Assembly (NCBI GenBank): GCA_046328475.1
Contig: JAXLWN010000012.1
Location: 1 to 64,000, forward strand
DNA: 64,000 nucleotides
Direction: 5' to 3'
Origin: CADCWN01 sp046328475
GTDB taxonomy: Bacteria > Chloroflexota > Chloroflexia > Thermomicrobiales > CADCWN01
Both the position numbers and the translations under genes were made by a program. The number at the start of each line of letters is the position of its first letter. Position 1 is the first letter of the stretch. Below the pieces are notes generated by a model. That model made no database searches. It saw only the letters and a program-made list of their open reading frames with translations, and had not been told where the DNA came from. Below, in pieces: positions 26,591 to 34,780 of the stretch.

Positions 26591-29259
26591 GGCGTATCTC
26601 GCAGTCGGGAGCTTACAGTAAAGCTCGGATCATGCAGAAACTTCGACATCAAGTAAGCTATATCTCCAGCAAACTTTGTGGTAATTGGCTCATGGCAGAA
26701 ACTCCGGGTGGAACCCCAGTTGAGCCTAGTCAGTGATAGAATCTGCTGACCTATCTCATGCAAGTCGAATGAAAGCTCGCGAGGATCTGTCCAGACCGTA
26801 AGTTGCAGTGGCACAGGGGTGCCCATGGTGCCCTGTTTGAAGACATTGGCACCTGTTGTGACGAGGTATAACCTACGTCCTCCATCCCGAAGGTAGGTAG
26901 TTCGGCTGATCTGTCCCGCTGCCGACTCCCGTAGATCGAATAGTCGAAGGTTGTGATGAGGATTGATCCAAACGAATACAACGACTGCATCTGGAGCGAT
27001 ATCGCGAACTGCCCGGGCGAGTACTAATCGCTCATCTAGCGAGAACTGCTTCGTAAGGTGAATATGCACACGCTCAATTCGGGTACCCCTGTTGCGTACT
27101 CGGTAAGCGGCCAGTGAATTTCGCACTAAGTCCCCGTAGTGACGCAACCGCTCGTCAAATGGGAACACATTGGCGTCACCCTGGTAGAATTGCCATCGGC
27201 CAAATGAATCAAACACATTCACATATCCCATCATCCTAAGCCGCTGGCCATTGGATTGAGTTAGACTAGATGAAAGGCCGATAAATAGATCGGCACCAGG
27301 GATTGCTTCATCAAGCACCCATGGTGCATATCCCGCCTTAGCATATATACTGAGAGCAAGATTCAAGTCCCGCCATTCAGGGTGACGTACTGTGGCCTCG
27401 TCTACCATTTGCGATGCTAAGCCTTCCTTAGCTAGGAATCGCTTGGCGCGAAAGTATGGATGCGCTGGATCGTCAGTCTTACCCGACTTTGGGAGATAGA
27501 CAAGAGCCACATCAGTCTCATCTCGCTTCTTACTTCGAACAAACTCTGCTAGATGCCTCTCGTAGTCGCGTACCTCAGCGACAATCCGGGATTGGACAAC
27601 GATGCTTGCTCCAAAAGTACGTAAAGCGCCAGGATAACTGTTGGCTCCATGGGCGAGCCGTGCTACTAGCTTATCCATGGCCTCTGCTCGGCTTTCTGGT
27701 ACAAGCACAACCAGGCGAAGCGGGGTGGACGGCTTTTCGTATGCTCCAAAGCTGATAAGTCCTCGTAGGATGTCACGCGAACGCTTTGATCGATCAAGGC
27801 GATCAAAGGCGACATTAGGCTCGACTAGATCTTTGCCTAATGCGAACGCAGGAGGGCGCAAGGCAACTGGCTTCGGATCTATCCGTACAGAAATCTCACC
27901 TTCGATTAGTGGGAAGACATCCCGTGCCAGCTTCTCAGCGAACGCGGTGCAACTGGCAAGACGCGCAAGTGGGGCACCTGAGGCTGTGAGGAAGGACAAT
28001 CGCTTCGTCTGCTCTTCAAGCCGTCGTGGATCAATCCCAAGTTTGGGTGCCAATGTCGACACTTGTTGTCGGGAGAGTGTTGGGACTATTGTACGATTGG
28101 AGACCAGGATTTCCCCTCCCGCTTCCAGCTTGAGCACGCTTTCATCGCTCCCGAGGTCTACTAACTCTCCGCCTGTCCACTCGCTATCTTCTCGGAAAGC
28201 AACCCGCTGTAGTGCTTCTGGCTGAAAGTCAATTTCCTTACGAATTAGCGAAGCTAGGGTCAACTTAGCCCGCACTACTAACTGGTGATTCATGCACAAG
28301 TAGAATTGGCTGTTAAACTCCAACACATCCAAAGTGAACGCAGAATAAATATCTAGATGCGACTCGCGTGGTGCATAGTTCGTCGTTGTATCAACGACCA
28401 TGGCGAAGCGGTCCCGGAGCCGATAACCAGCTTGCTTGAGCGCCGAAATGAGGCTATTTCGCAAGGCATACGCAACCTCGCGGGGTCGAGCTTCTACCGG
28501 AACTGAGTCGCCGCTTGCTTTGAAATATGTTCGGCGATGTGTCCTGCCACGCTCCTCTTCGTATACGTCGTAAAGCATGTGTGGGAAAGGCTGGACGATT
28601 AATGGATACAGGTTTGCTCGTTCCGTGAAAATGTCATAGATGGGACCAGTTCCGGCAGCAGAACCTGTTTGGAGGTCAGTTTGGTCGGGAACAACGATTG
28701 ACGTTGAAGGTGACTCTGTTGCGTTCCTCCGTGAGAGATGCTTCACATACAAAGTCTGCCCTTCGGGAGTTTCAAGTTGCCACCCTCGCACCTCAGCAGA
28801 GTTGACTTTGACTTGATAGGCAAATTCATCTAAGACTTGGCATTGTCCAAGTGGACCAAGCCAGATGGATCGGGCATTCGAGGTCAATGCCTCTACTAGC
28901 TGCTTGGATAGGGCTTCTGACCACAGTTGCTGGTCGGTTGTAGTGTCAACATCGCCAAAGGAGTCAGTTACTACAACTCGTTCGGCCAGACTATGAATGT
29001 ATGAACTATCTTGAACAGCTTGCCATTCACGTGGTATCCACCCGCTCCCATGTATTGCTCCCAAGATTCCACCAACCATGGAAGCAAGGGTATCGGTGTC
29101 TGCTCCGTGTGCGAAGGCTGCTTCGCGCAATCCTGTTACCGGATCGGCGGCATACCTCGAAGCTAGATAGACAGCAGCTAGCGCTCCTACTGTTCCGGCA
29201 CCGCTCACTTTCTGGTCGAAACAGCCAATCCTCTTCAGCACCTCTTGATCAATCGGCAA
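26578..29259 (-). CDS. ADP-ribosylglycohydrolase C-terminal half fused to prokaryotic Argonaute (MID-PIWI)
   Basis: 893 aa as read from TTG 29,259. Residues ~18-78 are the C-terminal half of an ARH fold: GAGTVGALAAVYLASRY and HGADTDTLASMVGGILGA, the second metal motif, ending IPREW. Residues ~205-500 look like Argonaute N/linker regions. MID is ~505-650 (FGAYEKPSTPLRLVVLV; LPKSGKTDDPAHPYFRAKRF with Y602, K606 and Q617 as 5'-phosphate pocket candidates). PIWI is ~651-893: GADLFIGLSSS, VHIHLTKQF, and LNWGSTRSFCHEPITTKF with GDIAYL, the terminal PIWI signature. Only the first catalytic Asp (657) is evident, so slicing is probably lost. The ARH N-terminal half is the upstream frame, so the native protein is likely one ~1,165-residue chain. 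Confidence 0.82.
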   Translation of the reverse strand: MPIDQEVLKRIGCFDQKVSGAGTVGALAAVYLASRYAADPVTGLREAAFAHGADTDTLASMVGGILGAIHGSGWIPREWQAVQDSSYIHSLAERVVVTDSFGDVDTTTDQQLWSEALSKQLVEALTSNARSIWLGPLGQCQVLDEFAYQVKVNSAEVRGWQLETPEGQTLYVKHLSRRNATESPSTSIVVPDQTDLQTGSAAGTGPIYDIFTERANLYPLIVQPFPHMLYDVYEEERGRTHRRTYFKASGDSVPVEARPREVAYALRNSLISALKQAGYRLRDRFAMVVDTTTNYAPRESHLDIYSAFTLDVLEFNSQFYLCMNHQLVVRAKLTLASLIRKEIDFQPEALQRVAFREDSEWTGGELVDLGSDESVLKLEAGGEILVSNRTIVPTLSRQQVSTLAPKLGIDPRRLEEQTKRLSFLTASGAPLARLASCTAFAEKLARDVFPLIEGEISVRIDPKPVALRPPAFALGKDLVEPNVAFDRLDRSKRSRDILRGLISFGAYEKPSTPLRLVVLVPESRAEAMDKLVARLAHGANSYPGALRTFGASIVVQSRIVAEVRDYERHLAEFVRSKKRDETDVALVYLPKSGKTDDPAHPYFRAKRFLAKEGLASQMVDEATVRHPEWRDLNLALSIYAKAGYAPWVLDEAIPGADLFIGLSSSLTQSNGQRLRMMGYVNVFDSFGRWQFYQGDANVFPFDERLRHYGDLVRNSLAAYRVRNRGTRIERVHIHLTKQFSLDERLVLARAVRDIAPDAVVVFVWINPHHNLRLFDLRESAAGQISRTTYLRDGGRRLYLVTTGANVFKQGTMGTPVPLQLTVWTDPRELSFDLHEIGQQILSLTRLNWGSTRSFCHEPITTKFAGDIAYLMSKFLHDPSFTVSSRLRDTPWFL

Positions 29260-29282
29260 GCGCGCCTTGGCTCAGCGAATCT

Positions 29283-30083
29283 TTACAGACTGCGAGTCCA
29301 TCCAGAGTCTCCCCTAATTGTCTCTTCCCATACTGATTCATAACTGCCATTGGCGTAGCGGTGTGCAGCATCGATCCAATTAGCTGATACATCCTCTGGC
29401 TGAGGTACCTTGCTCCACAACGACAGACTGGTTTCGAGGTAGTCCAGGATTCCGCCATACTCTAGCGATTGTTCGAGTTGTATGACATACGACGCAGCAA
29501 ATCCGTAAAGCAAGGCCCCAACCAGTGCGCGGGGATGGCCATGAGTGGCGATGCCATTCATCAATATTTGGCGGTAGAGAGATTGTGGCGTCTGTGAGCG
29601 CAGCAGGGCATGAGGAATGATCCGCATTGCCACGCCATTCCCGCCAGCTTGGAAGTACTCTTGGGCATAGTTTGCCCCCCGATTGGACGCTTGCCACGGG
29701 GGGATACCTCGCTGCCACGAACGTGCAGCAACCAGTGTAGCGCGCCCTCCTCCACGCTCGTAAAGTAGCCATGCGGGTAACTCTTGGTTGCACAAATATG
29801 TGAACCATTGCCGCTCAAGAAGCACGCTCCGAGCTGTGGCTAAGACAAGCTGGGTATCGTCACTGTACGAACCAGCCTCGATCTCCTCAAGATGGTTCCA
29901 GAATCGCCCACCTGCAAAGCGACTCCAACTTTCGAACACAGCTTCCGAAGATGCCGTACCTCCCCCCTTGGGGCTGTCAGCGCGGGATCGTGGCCGCTCG
30001 TTGGGCCAGCCAAGTGCGTCACCAATTGCGACGCCTAGTAAGGCCCCGATTGCCTTTGTGCTGGCAATAGCGTGTTTCGTCAT
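29283..30083 (-). CDS. ADP-ribosylglycohydrolase N-terminal half (same protein as the Argonaute frame)
   Basis: 266 aa. Visible ARH/DraG motifs: ALLGVAIGDALGWPNE (17-28 region), GSYSDDTQLVLATARS (first metal motif, 71-86), GGNGVAMRIIPHALL and IATHGHPRALVGALLYG. It stops at 29,283 before the second metal motif, which appears in the Argonaute frame. The third frame between them (ETLDGLAVCKDSLSQGALAD) fits as the missing linker, so one or two single-base indels split one gene. ARH enzymes remove ADP-ribose from protein, nucleic acid or small molecules using two Mg2+. Its ATG overlaps the DarT-like stop (ATGA). Confidence 0.85.
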   Translation of the reverse strand: MTKHAIASTKAIGALLGVAIGDALGWPNERPRSRADSPKGGGTASSEAVFESWSRFAGGRFWNHLEEIEAGSYSDDTQLVLATARSVLLERQWFTYLCNQELPAWLLYERGGGRATLVAARSWQRGIPPWQASNRGANYAQEYFQAGGNGVAMRIIPHALLRSQTPQSLYRQILMNGIATHGHPRALVGALLYGFAASYVIQLEQSLEYGGILDYLETSLSLWSKVPQPEDVSANWIDAAHRYANGSYESVWEETIRGDSGWTRSL

Positions 30084-30799
30084 ACTTCAGGCTCCAAATA
30101 GACGGTTTCTTGCGGTCGCCTCCCTTGCTTAACCATTGGACTCCAAGAGCCGTCAAACAGAGATGGTGCCACTATCCAACGGATCTCTGGAACACCTGGG
30201 ATAAATGATAATCGCTTAAGTTCCGTGGTTGCGGCTGATTCATTGGCTACAGCGATGCCTTCGATCAACGTCAGGGGGATGTGGCTTTCAACTAACACTT
30301 CTGCTTGACCATCAGTCGGACACGCAGGCAGCATGCTCTCTGTTCGACGCCAAACACGCCCTCCTGAGCCTGTTACAGCAGGCGTATACAGTTCCATGAA
30401 ACTGCGATAACCTGGAGCAATGAGTGCTCCCGACATTGCTGCTGCGTTCCGACGAGAGAATAACGACCCTTCTTTCCAAATAAGCGTCCTTGAAAGGAAG
30501 AGTATGACCCAGTCCCTAAAGAGAGGATCTTGGTATCGAACCCTATCCAAGTACCAAGTATTGGGATACTCGATAGAGCAGCATATGTGATTCAAACGCC
30601 CATCAAATCGATTGCGATCTACATAGTCGAGCAGATCGGGGGCGTTCTCAGTAAGATACTGAACTGACCAAAGTCCACCTAAGTTAGTGAGAATGTGAGG
30701 AAGCTTTCGGGCTTGGGTGAAATGGCATAGGCGAGTAATGCCCTTTGCTTCCACTGCAGCTTTGATCTGCTCTTGATCCTCGCTCATCGTTCTACCCAT
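30080..30799 (-). CDS. DarT-like (DUF4433) ADP-ribosyltransferase
   Basis: 239 aa. The N-terminus ITRLCHFTQARKLPHILTNL carries the HFT of the NAD-binding strand. LLDYVDRNRFDGRLNHICCS and the aromatic TWYLDRVR follow, then FSRRNAAAMSG and the catalytic-loop motif GQAEVLVESHIPLTLIEGI with Glu167 in the position of the DarT catalytic glutamate. DarT enzymes ADP-ribosylate single-stranded DNA bases, blocking replication; partner proteins normally hydrolyse the modification. Here the partner appears to be the ARH domain rather than a macrodomain. Overlaps the helicase by 16 bases and the ARH gene by four. Target (DNA or RNA base, or protein) cannot be told from sequence. Confidence 0.8.
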   Translation of the reverse strand: MGRTMSEDQEQIKAAVEAKGITRLCHFTQARKLPHILTNLGGLWSVQYLTENAPDLLDYVDRNRFDGRLNHICCSIEYPNTWYLDRVRYQDPLFRDWVILFLSRTLIWKEGSLFSRRNAAAMSGALIAPGYRSFMELYTPAVTGSGGRVWRRTESMLPACPTDGQAEVLVESHIPLTLIEGIAVANESAATTELKRLSFIPGVPEIRWIVAPSLFDGSWSPMVKQGRRPQETVYLEPEV

Positions 30800-32067
30800 G
30801 CGTAGAGATTCCTATCGATGGGCAGAAGAGTTGTCAATTCTCCCGAATGAGTCAAAATGAGATAACGCCTTGCCCGTGTCACGGCAACATAGAGTAAACG
30901 CCCATCGTCGCCGCGTGCCTCGTCCACCCCCACCGTGGCGATGCGACTTTGGTTAGGTAGCACATTCTCTGTACAGTAAGGCAAAATCACGGCGTCAAAC
31001 TCAAGCCCCTTTGCCGAATGGTAGGTGCCAACTGCAACGCCAGGCCCTACTTCCCATTGTGACATCTCCGAGTACAGCCGCTGCACAGCAATGCTGCGTG
31101 CCTCGAAGGCCGAAATGTACCTATCCTCACGACTATGATCGCGCAGGAGGATTGCAACCGACCGTGTTCTTGCAAGGCGACTCGCTTGTTCAACGACAAA
31201 AGGGAATTCAGATACTGCTGAACTAAATTTGACGATGGTCGGCAACTGCCCTTCAGCTTGAGGCTCACGAGGTACAACGAGATCGCTTTCGCCTCGATAG
31301 TAAGGCATCCGGGAGATTGCTACGGCTAACTGCGCAATCTGACGAGAGTTTCGATAATTCTCTTCAAATTCCCATACTCGCTGGACACTTAGGCCTGCGC
31401 TTCGCCATGAAACTCGTGTGCCATAGATTTGTTGAGCGACATCTCCGAAGAAGGTAAGGCTTCCTGTATTAGGAATGGCTTTCACAAGAGATCGAAGCAT
31501 AACCGGCGAGAAATCTTGACCTTCGTCAATAACAACATGCCTATACATTCGCTCATTCATATCTACCGAGAACTCATCAGCTACGGCGATAGCTAAGTCA
31601 TCCCAATCATAGTCGTAACCTGAGTCGCTGCGCAAAGACTTATATCGTTCGTAGATCTCGAACATAAGCGGCCGATCATCGCGAGTCAAGCGAGCCGCCG
31701 AGCGCCCTATGCGTTCAATATCGGTATACTGTTCTACCGTTTGAATCCCTGACTTCGCAATCCAGGCGATTTCATCGGAAAACATACCTAGCGGGCGTCG
31801 AAAGAGAGGATTGTCCGTAGTTGCCGCTTGCACTGCAACTTTTGCTCGGGAAATCAAAGTCTCACGCGGGTTTCCATCAACAATAGCGTTGTACCGCATA
31901 CGACCACGACTGTTTAAGTAATCCCCGAGCAAAGTGGTGATAGGTTCATGCGTCTAACGGAAAGCCATTACGGTGTGTGGGTATAAGAGATTGAAGATAA
32001 GTTACAAGAGCACCATTGAAAGTGACCAGCAATACTCTTTGTTGAGTATTTTCAAGCGTTTCAGCTA

Positions 32068-32914
32068 GGTTCTGTTGACGAGAATTGGTAGAGTGGGCGG
32101 GAGGCGGCGTGCGGGGTGGCGAGGCGAGCGAGGAGGCGTGGTGGTGCAGCCCTTTCTGCGCGAGGACCAGTTCGCGCGGGTGTACGGCCTGCTACGGTCG
32201 GAGCCGAAGATCCACACGAAGGTGCCGGAGCGGGAGCGGCGCTTCCTGGAGGGCGTCTGCTGGGTCAACCGCAGCGGGGCGCGGTGGCGCTTCCTGCCGG
32301 GCGAGTACGGCGCGTGGAACAGCGTGTACAAGCGCTGCGCGCTGGGGCGACCTCGGCGTGTGGGAGCGGCTGTTCACCGCCGTGGCGGATGACTCCCGAG
32401 ACCTGCAGGCGGTGATGATCGACGCGACGGTGGTGCGGGCGCACGCCTGCGCGGTAAGCGCGCCCAAAACGGGGATGCGGCGGCGCAAGCGCTAAGGCCG
32501 GTCGCGCGGCGGGTTCGGCACCAGCTGCACGTGCTGGTGGACGCGCTGGGCAACCCGCTCACGTTCCGGCTCACCAGCGGGGCGGCGGGGGACAACCCGC
32601 AGGCGCTCCCGCTGCTGACCGGCGTCAAGCGAGCGAGGTGATCGCCGACCGGGGCTACGACGCGGACAAGACCCTCGCCCACATCACGGGGGAGATGGGC
32701 GCGGTGGCGACCATCCCGCCCAAAGAGCCGGACGATCAGCGCGACTGCGACTACGCCGCCTACAAGGAGCGCCACCTCGTCGAGTGCCTCATCGGCAAGC
32801 TCAAGCACTTCCGCCGCCTCGCCACCCGCTACGACAAGTACGCCCGTCGCTACCTCGCCTTCGTCCACCTCGCCAGCAGCCTGATCTGGCTCAAGTAATC
32901 TCGTCAACAGAGCC
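32068..32914 (+). mobile_element. IS5-family insertion sequence (IS427-like), 847 bp, TA target duplication
   Basis: Terminal inverted repeats GGTTCTGTTGACGAGAATTG (32,068-32,087) and the complement of GTAATCTCGTCAACAGAGCC (32,895-32,914) match at about 17 of 20 positions. TA flanks both ends (32,066-32,067 and 32,915-32,916). The element is GC-rich in an A+T-rich island and carries one DDE transposase gene. The exact repair of the helicase frame on removal confirms both ends. Confidence 0.92.
32138..32898 (+). CDS. IS5-family DDE transposase, in several frames
   Basis: GTG start around 32,138 with GGAGG upstream. Frames in order: PFLREDQFARVYGLLRSEPK with WVNRSGARWRFLPGEYG; then VWERLFTAVADDSRDLQAVM with IDATVVRAH (first D); RRVRHQLHVLVDALGNPLTF; then VIADRGYDADKTLAHITG (second D) and HLVECLIGKLKHFRRLATRY (E), ending SSLIWLK with its stop inside the right inverted repeat. 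IS427-type elements may use -1 frameshifting between two frames, but three switches (near 32,345, 32,470 and 32,630) suggest indels too. Confidence 0.88.
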
Positions 32915-33096
32915 TAAGTATGACGCTCGTAGAATTGCCAGCGTTGTCTTGCCACTCCCAGCAGTTCCAAGCACGACGAAATGGCCCTGCTTCGGTAGGT
33001 AAAGTACCTCAGCCTGTCGTCCTATTGGCGTTGGTAATGGCATCAGGCCCCCAATGTCTACTCTTCCACAGAGTATTCACATAACCAACTTATGCT

Positions 33097-33125
33097 AGTA
33101 TAGCTACTGTACGGACACAAGTCTA
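33097..33125 (-). promoter_or_regulatory. Likely promoter of the helicase-DarT-ARH-Argonaute operon
   Basis: Minus-strand TAGACT (33,125-33,120) and TATACT (33,102-33,097) are 17 bases apart, giving a ~45-base leader before ATG 33,043, which has GGGGG as ribosome-binding site. It is the only good match in the gap to the spoVR gene. Confidence 0.55.
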
Positions 33126-33291
33126 GCACTCTAATTGCGATCTCAGAGTTCTCAACACTGTTCCAGAATGAACTTTGCCGAGTGTATGGATGGGACTGTA
33201 CACAATATTAAGCGGCCACAGATCATCAATCCGTGGCCATAGTGTGCAAGTTTGTCCTGGGCTATGCCGCCAGACAATGGTAAGGGGTAAC

Positions 33292-34673
33292 TCACCCCCG
33301 CTTATGCCCCTCCCTCGCATCAAAGCTCAGCACCAACTCCTTCCCCTCCTGCTTCGTCTCCAGATGCACGCGGCGACCCCACAGCCGGTAGACGTGCTCC
33401 AGCGCCTTCGTCGCGTGCGCCAGGTCGAGGCCCTGGCCGTCGAACTCGTGGCGCAGATAGAGTTCGCGGTTGCCGTTGTAGTCGCCATCGGCCACCACGA
33501 TCTGCGGCCTGCCGCGACTCGTCAGCATGTTCACCAGCATGTCGCGGATCCGCTCGTAGTTCTTCTCCACGACCACCAGCTCGTTGCCACGCTGCTCGTA
33601 GAGGTAGAGATCGAGGTCGTCCACCGCCTCCTGCGTCAGATAATTGCGGATGAGCGACACATCGCTCTGCTGCTCGCGCAACTCGAACATGACCGGCGCG
33701 ACGTCGGTCTCGTTGCCGCCATGCCGCCGGTTGATGTCCTCCAGCAGCCCATGCCCCAGGTAGTAGGGGTTCAGCGACCGCTTCGACGGCTGCAACACGC
33801 TCGAATGCAGATTGGCGAAATCGACATACTCCTGATCGGTCAGCCCCAGCGCCCGCAGCAGCCGCAGGTGCCAGAAGACCGCCCAGCCCTCGTTGATGAT
33901 CTTCGTCTTCCCCTGCGGCAGGAAGTAGAGCATCTCGTCGCGCACGATCGAGACAACATCCGCTCCCAGTCATCCAGCACCGGAGAATTGCAGAGGATGA
34001 AGAGCAGCAAATCGCGGAACGGCTCCGTGGGCGGTGACAGCGTCGCCGTCGCCGCGCCCGCCTCCGCCCGCGCCGCCCGGCCATCCAGGTCCCACAGATC
34101 GTCGAACGCCCCGCTCGTCGCCGGGCGCTTCGCCCCCTCCGCCTGCTTCGTGCAGCCATAGGCCGACGCGTCGGCATAGGGGTCGATGTGCTCCTCCAGC
34201 GCCAGCGCCGCGTCGAGCAGCCGCTCCACTCGCGGCATCCCGAAGCGATACTCGTACCCCGCGATCCGCTCGGCGTCGCGGTTCATCGTCTCCACCATCT
34301 GGCGCGAGGTCTTGGCGAAGTAGATGTTGTTGGCGAAGAAATCGGTGTGCCCCAGGACGTGCGCCACCACGAACTTGTTCTGCAACACCGAGTTCACGTC
34401 GAGCAGGTAGGCGTAGCTCGGATTGGTGTTGATCACGAGTTCGTAAATCTTGCTCATGCCATAGTCGTACATCGTCTTCATCTGCTGGAACGCCCGCCCG
34501 TGCGTCCAGTGGCTGAAGCGCCCCGGCATGCCATACGCCCCGAACTCGTACATGATCGAGGCCGGCACCACCTCAAAATGCGTCGGGAACGGCCGCAACC
34601 CGTGCTCGTGCGCCAACTCCCACAACCGCTCGATCGCCTCACTGAGTTCGTCCATGTAGCGTTGGTCGATCAT
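33292..34673 (-). CDS. spoVR: SpoVR family protein, one frameshift
   Basis: Starts MIDQRYMDELSEAIERLWEL, with FPTHFEVVPASIMYEFGAYG and HVLGHTDFFANNIYF (conserved His residues). Near 33,957 a missing base shifts the frame within LDDWER; the next frame continues IVRDEMLYFLPQGKTKIINE, GWAVFWHLRLLRALG and NPYYLGHGLLEDI to DAREGHKRG. The corrected product is about 460 aa, normal for the family. SpoVR has a sporulation-cortex role in Bacillus but is widespread in non-spore-formers beside YeaH and PrkA, as here. Confidence 0.9.
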
Positions 34674-34689
34674 GATGGCCCCCTTTGGG

Positions 34690-34778
34690 GAAGTACGAAG
34701 TACGAACGACGAAGTACGAATGAAGGCTGGACCTTCAGCGAGTCTTGTTCGTACTTCGTACTTTGTACTTCGTACTTA
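34690..34778. repeat. Inverted heptamer arrays (GTACGAA type)
   Basis: Left arm of AAGTACG units (34,690-34,720) and right arm of CGTACTT units (34,746-34,778) face each other over a 25-base loop in the gap between yeaH and spoVR. Confidence 0.8.
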
Positions 34779-34780
34779 AC

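Larger units (their letters stand above)
30784..33043 (-). pseudogene. UvrD/Rep-like SF1 helicase interrupted by an IS element
   Basis: The start, MPLPTPIGRQAEVLYLPKQG, lies at 33,043 and leads into Walker A VLGTAGSGKTTLAILRASY. The element at 32,068-32,914 splits the gene, after which it continues LAETLENTQQRVLLVTFNGA. Removing the element and one TA joins the two parts in frame. A single indel near 31,960 is followed by an intact part with DEGQDFSPVMLRSL (Walker B), FFGDVAQQIYG, TYHSAKGLEFDAVILP and YVAVTRARRYLIL. The restored product is about 470 aa, compact for the family. First gene of the ADP-ribosyl/Argonaute operon; now presumably non-functional unless the C-terminal part is made alone. 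Confidence 0.85.

Noticed and set aside
26578..29259. PIWI-RE family assignment for the Argonaute-like protein
   Set aside because: The terminal PIWI signature and MID YxxxK...Q pattern fit prokaryotic Argonaute better, and no DinG-type helicase partner is present; not fully excluded.
29283..30083. ARH gene as an independent complete antitoxin
   Set aside because: It lacks the second metal motif, which is in the next frame; alone it would not be a complete ARH fold.
32138..32898. Transposase frame changes as purely programmed frameshifting
   Set aside because: Two-frame -1 shifting would explain one switch, but at least three are needed, and the rest of the window shows random indels.
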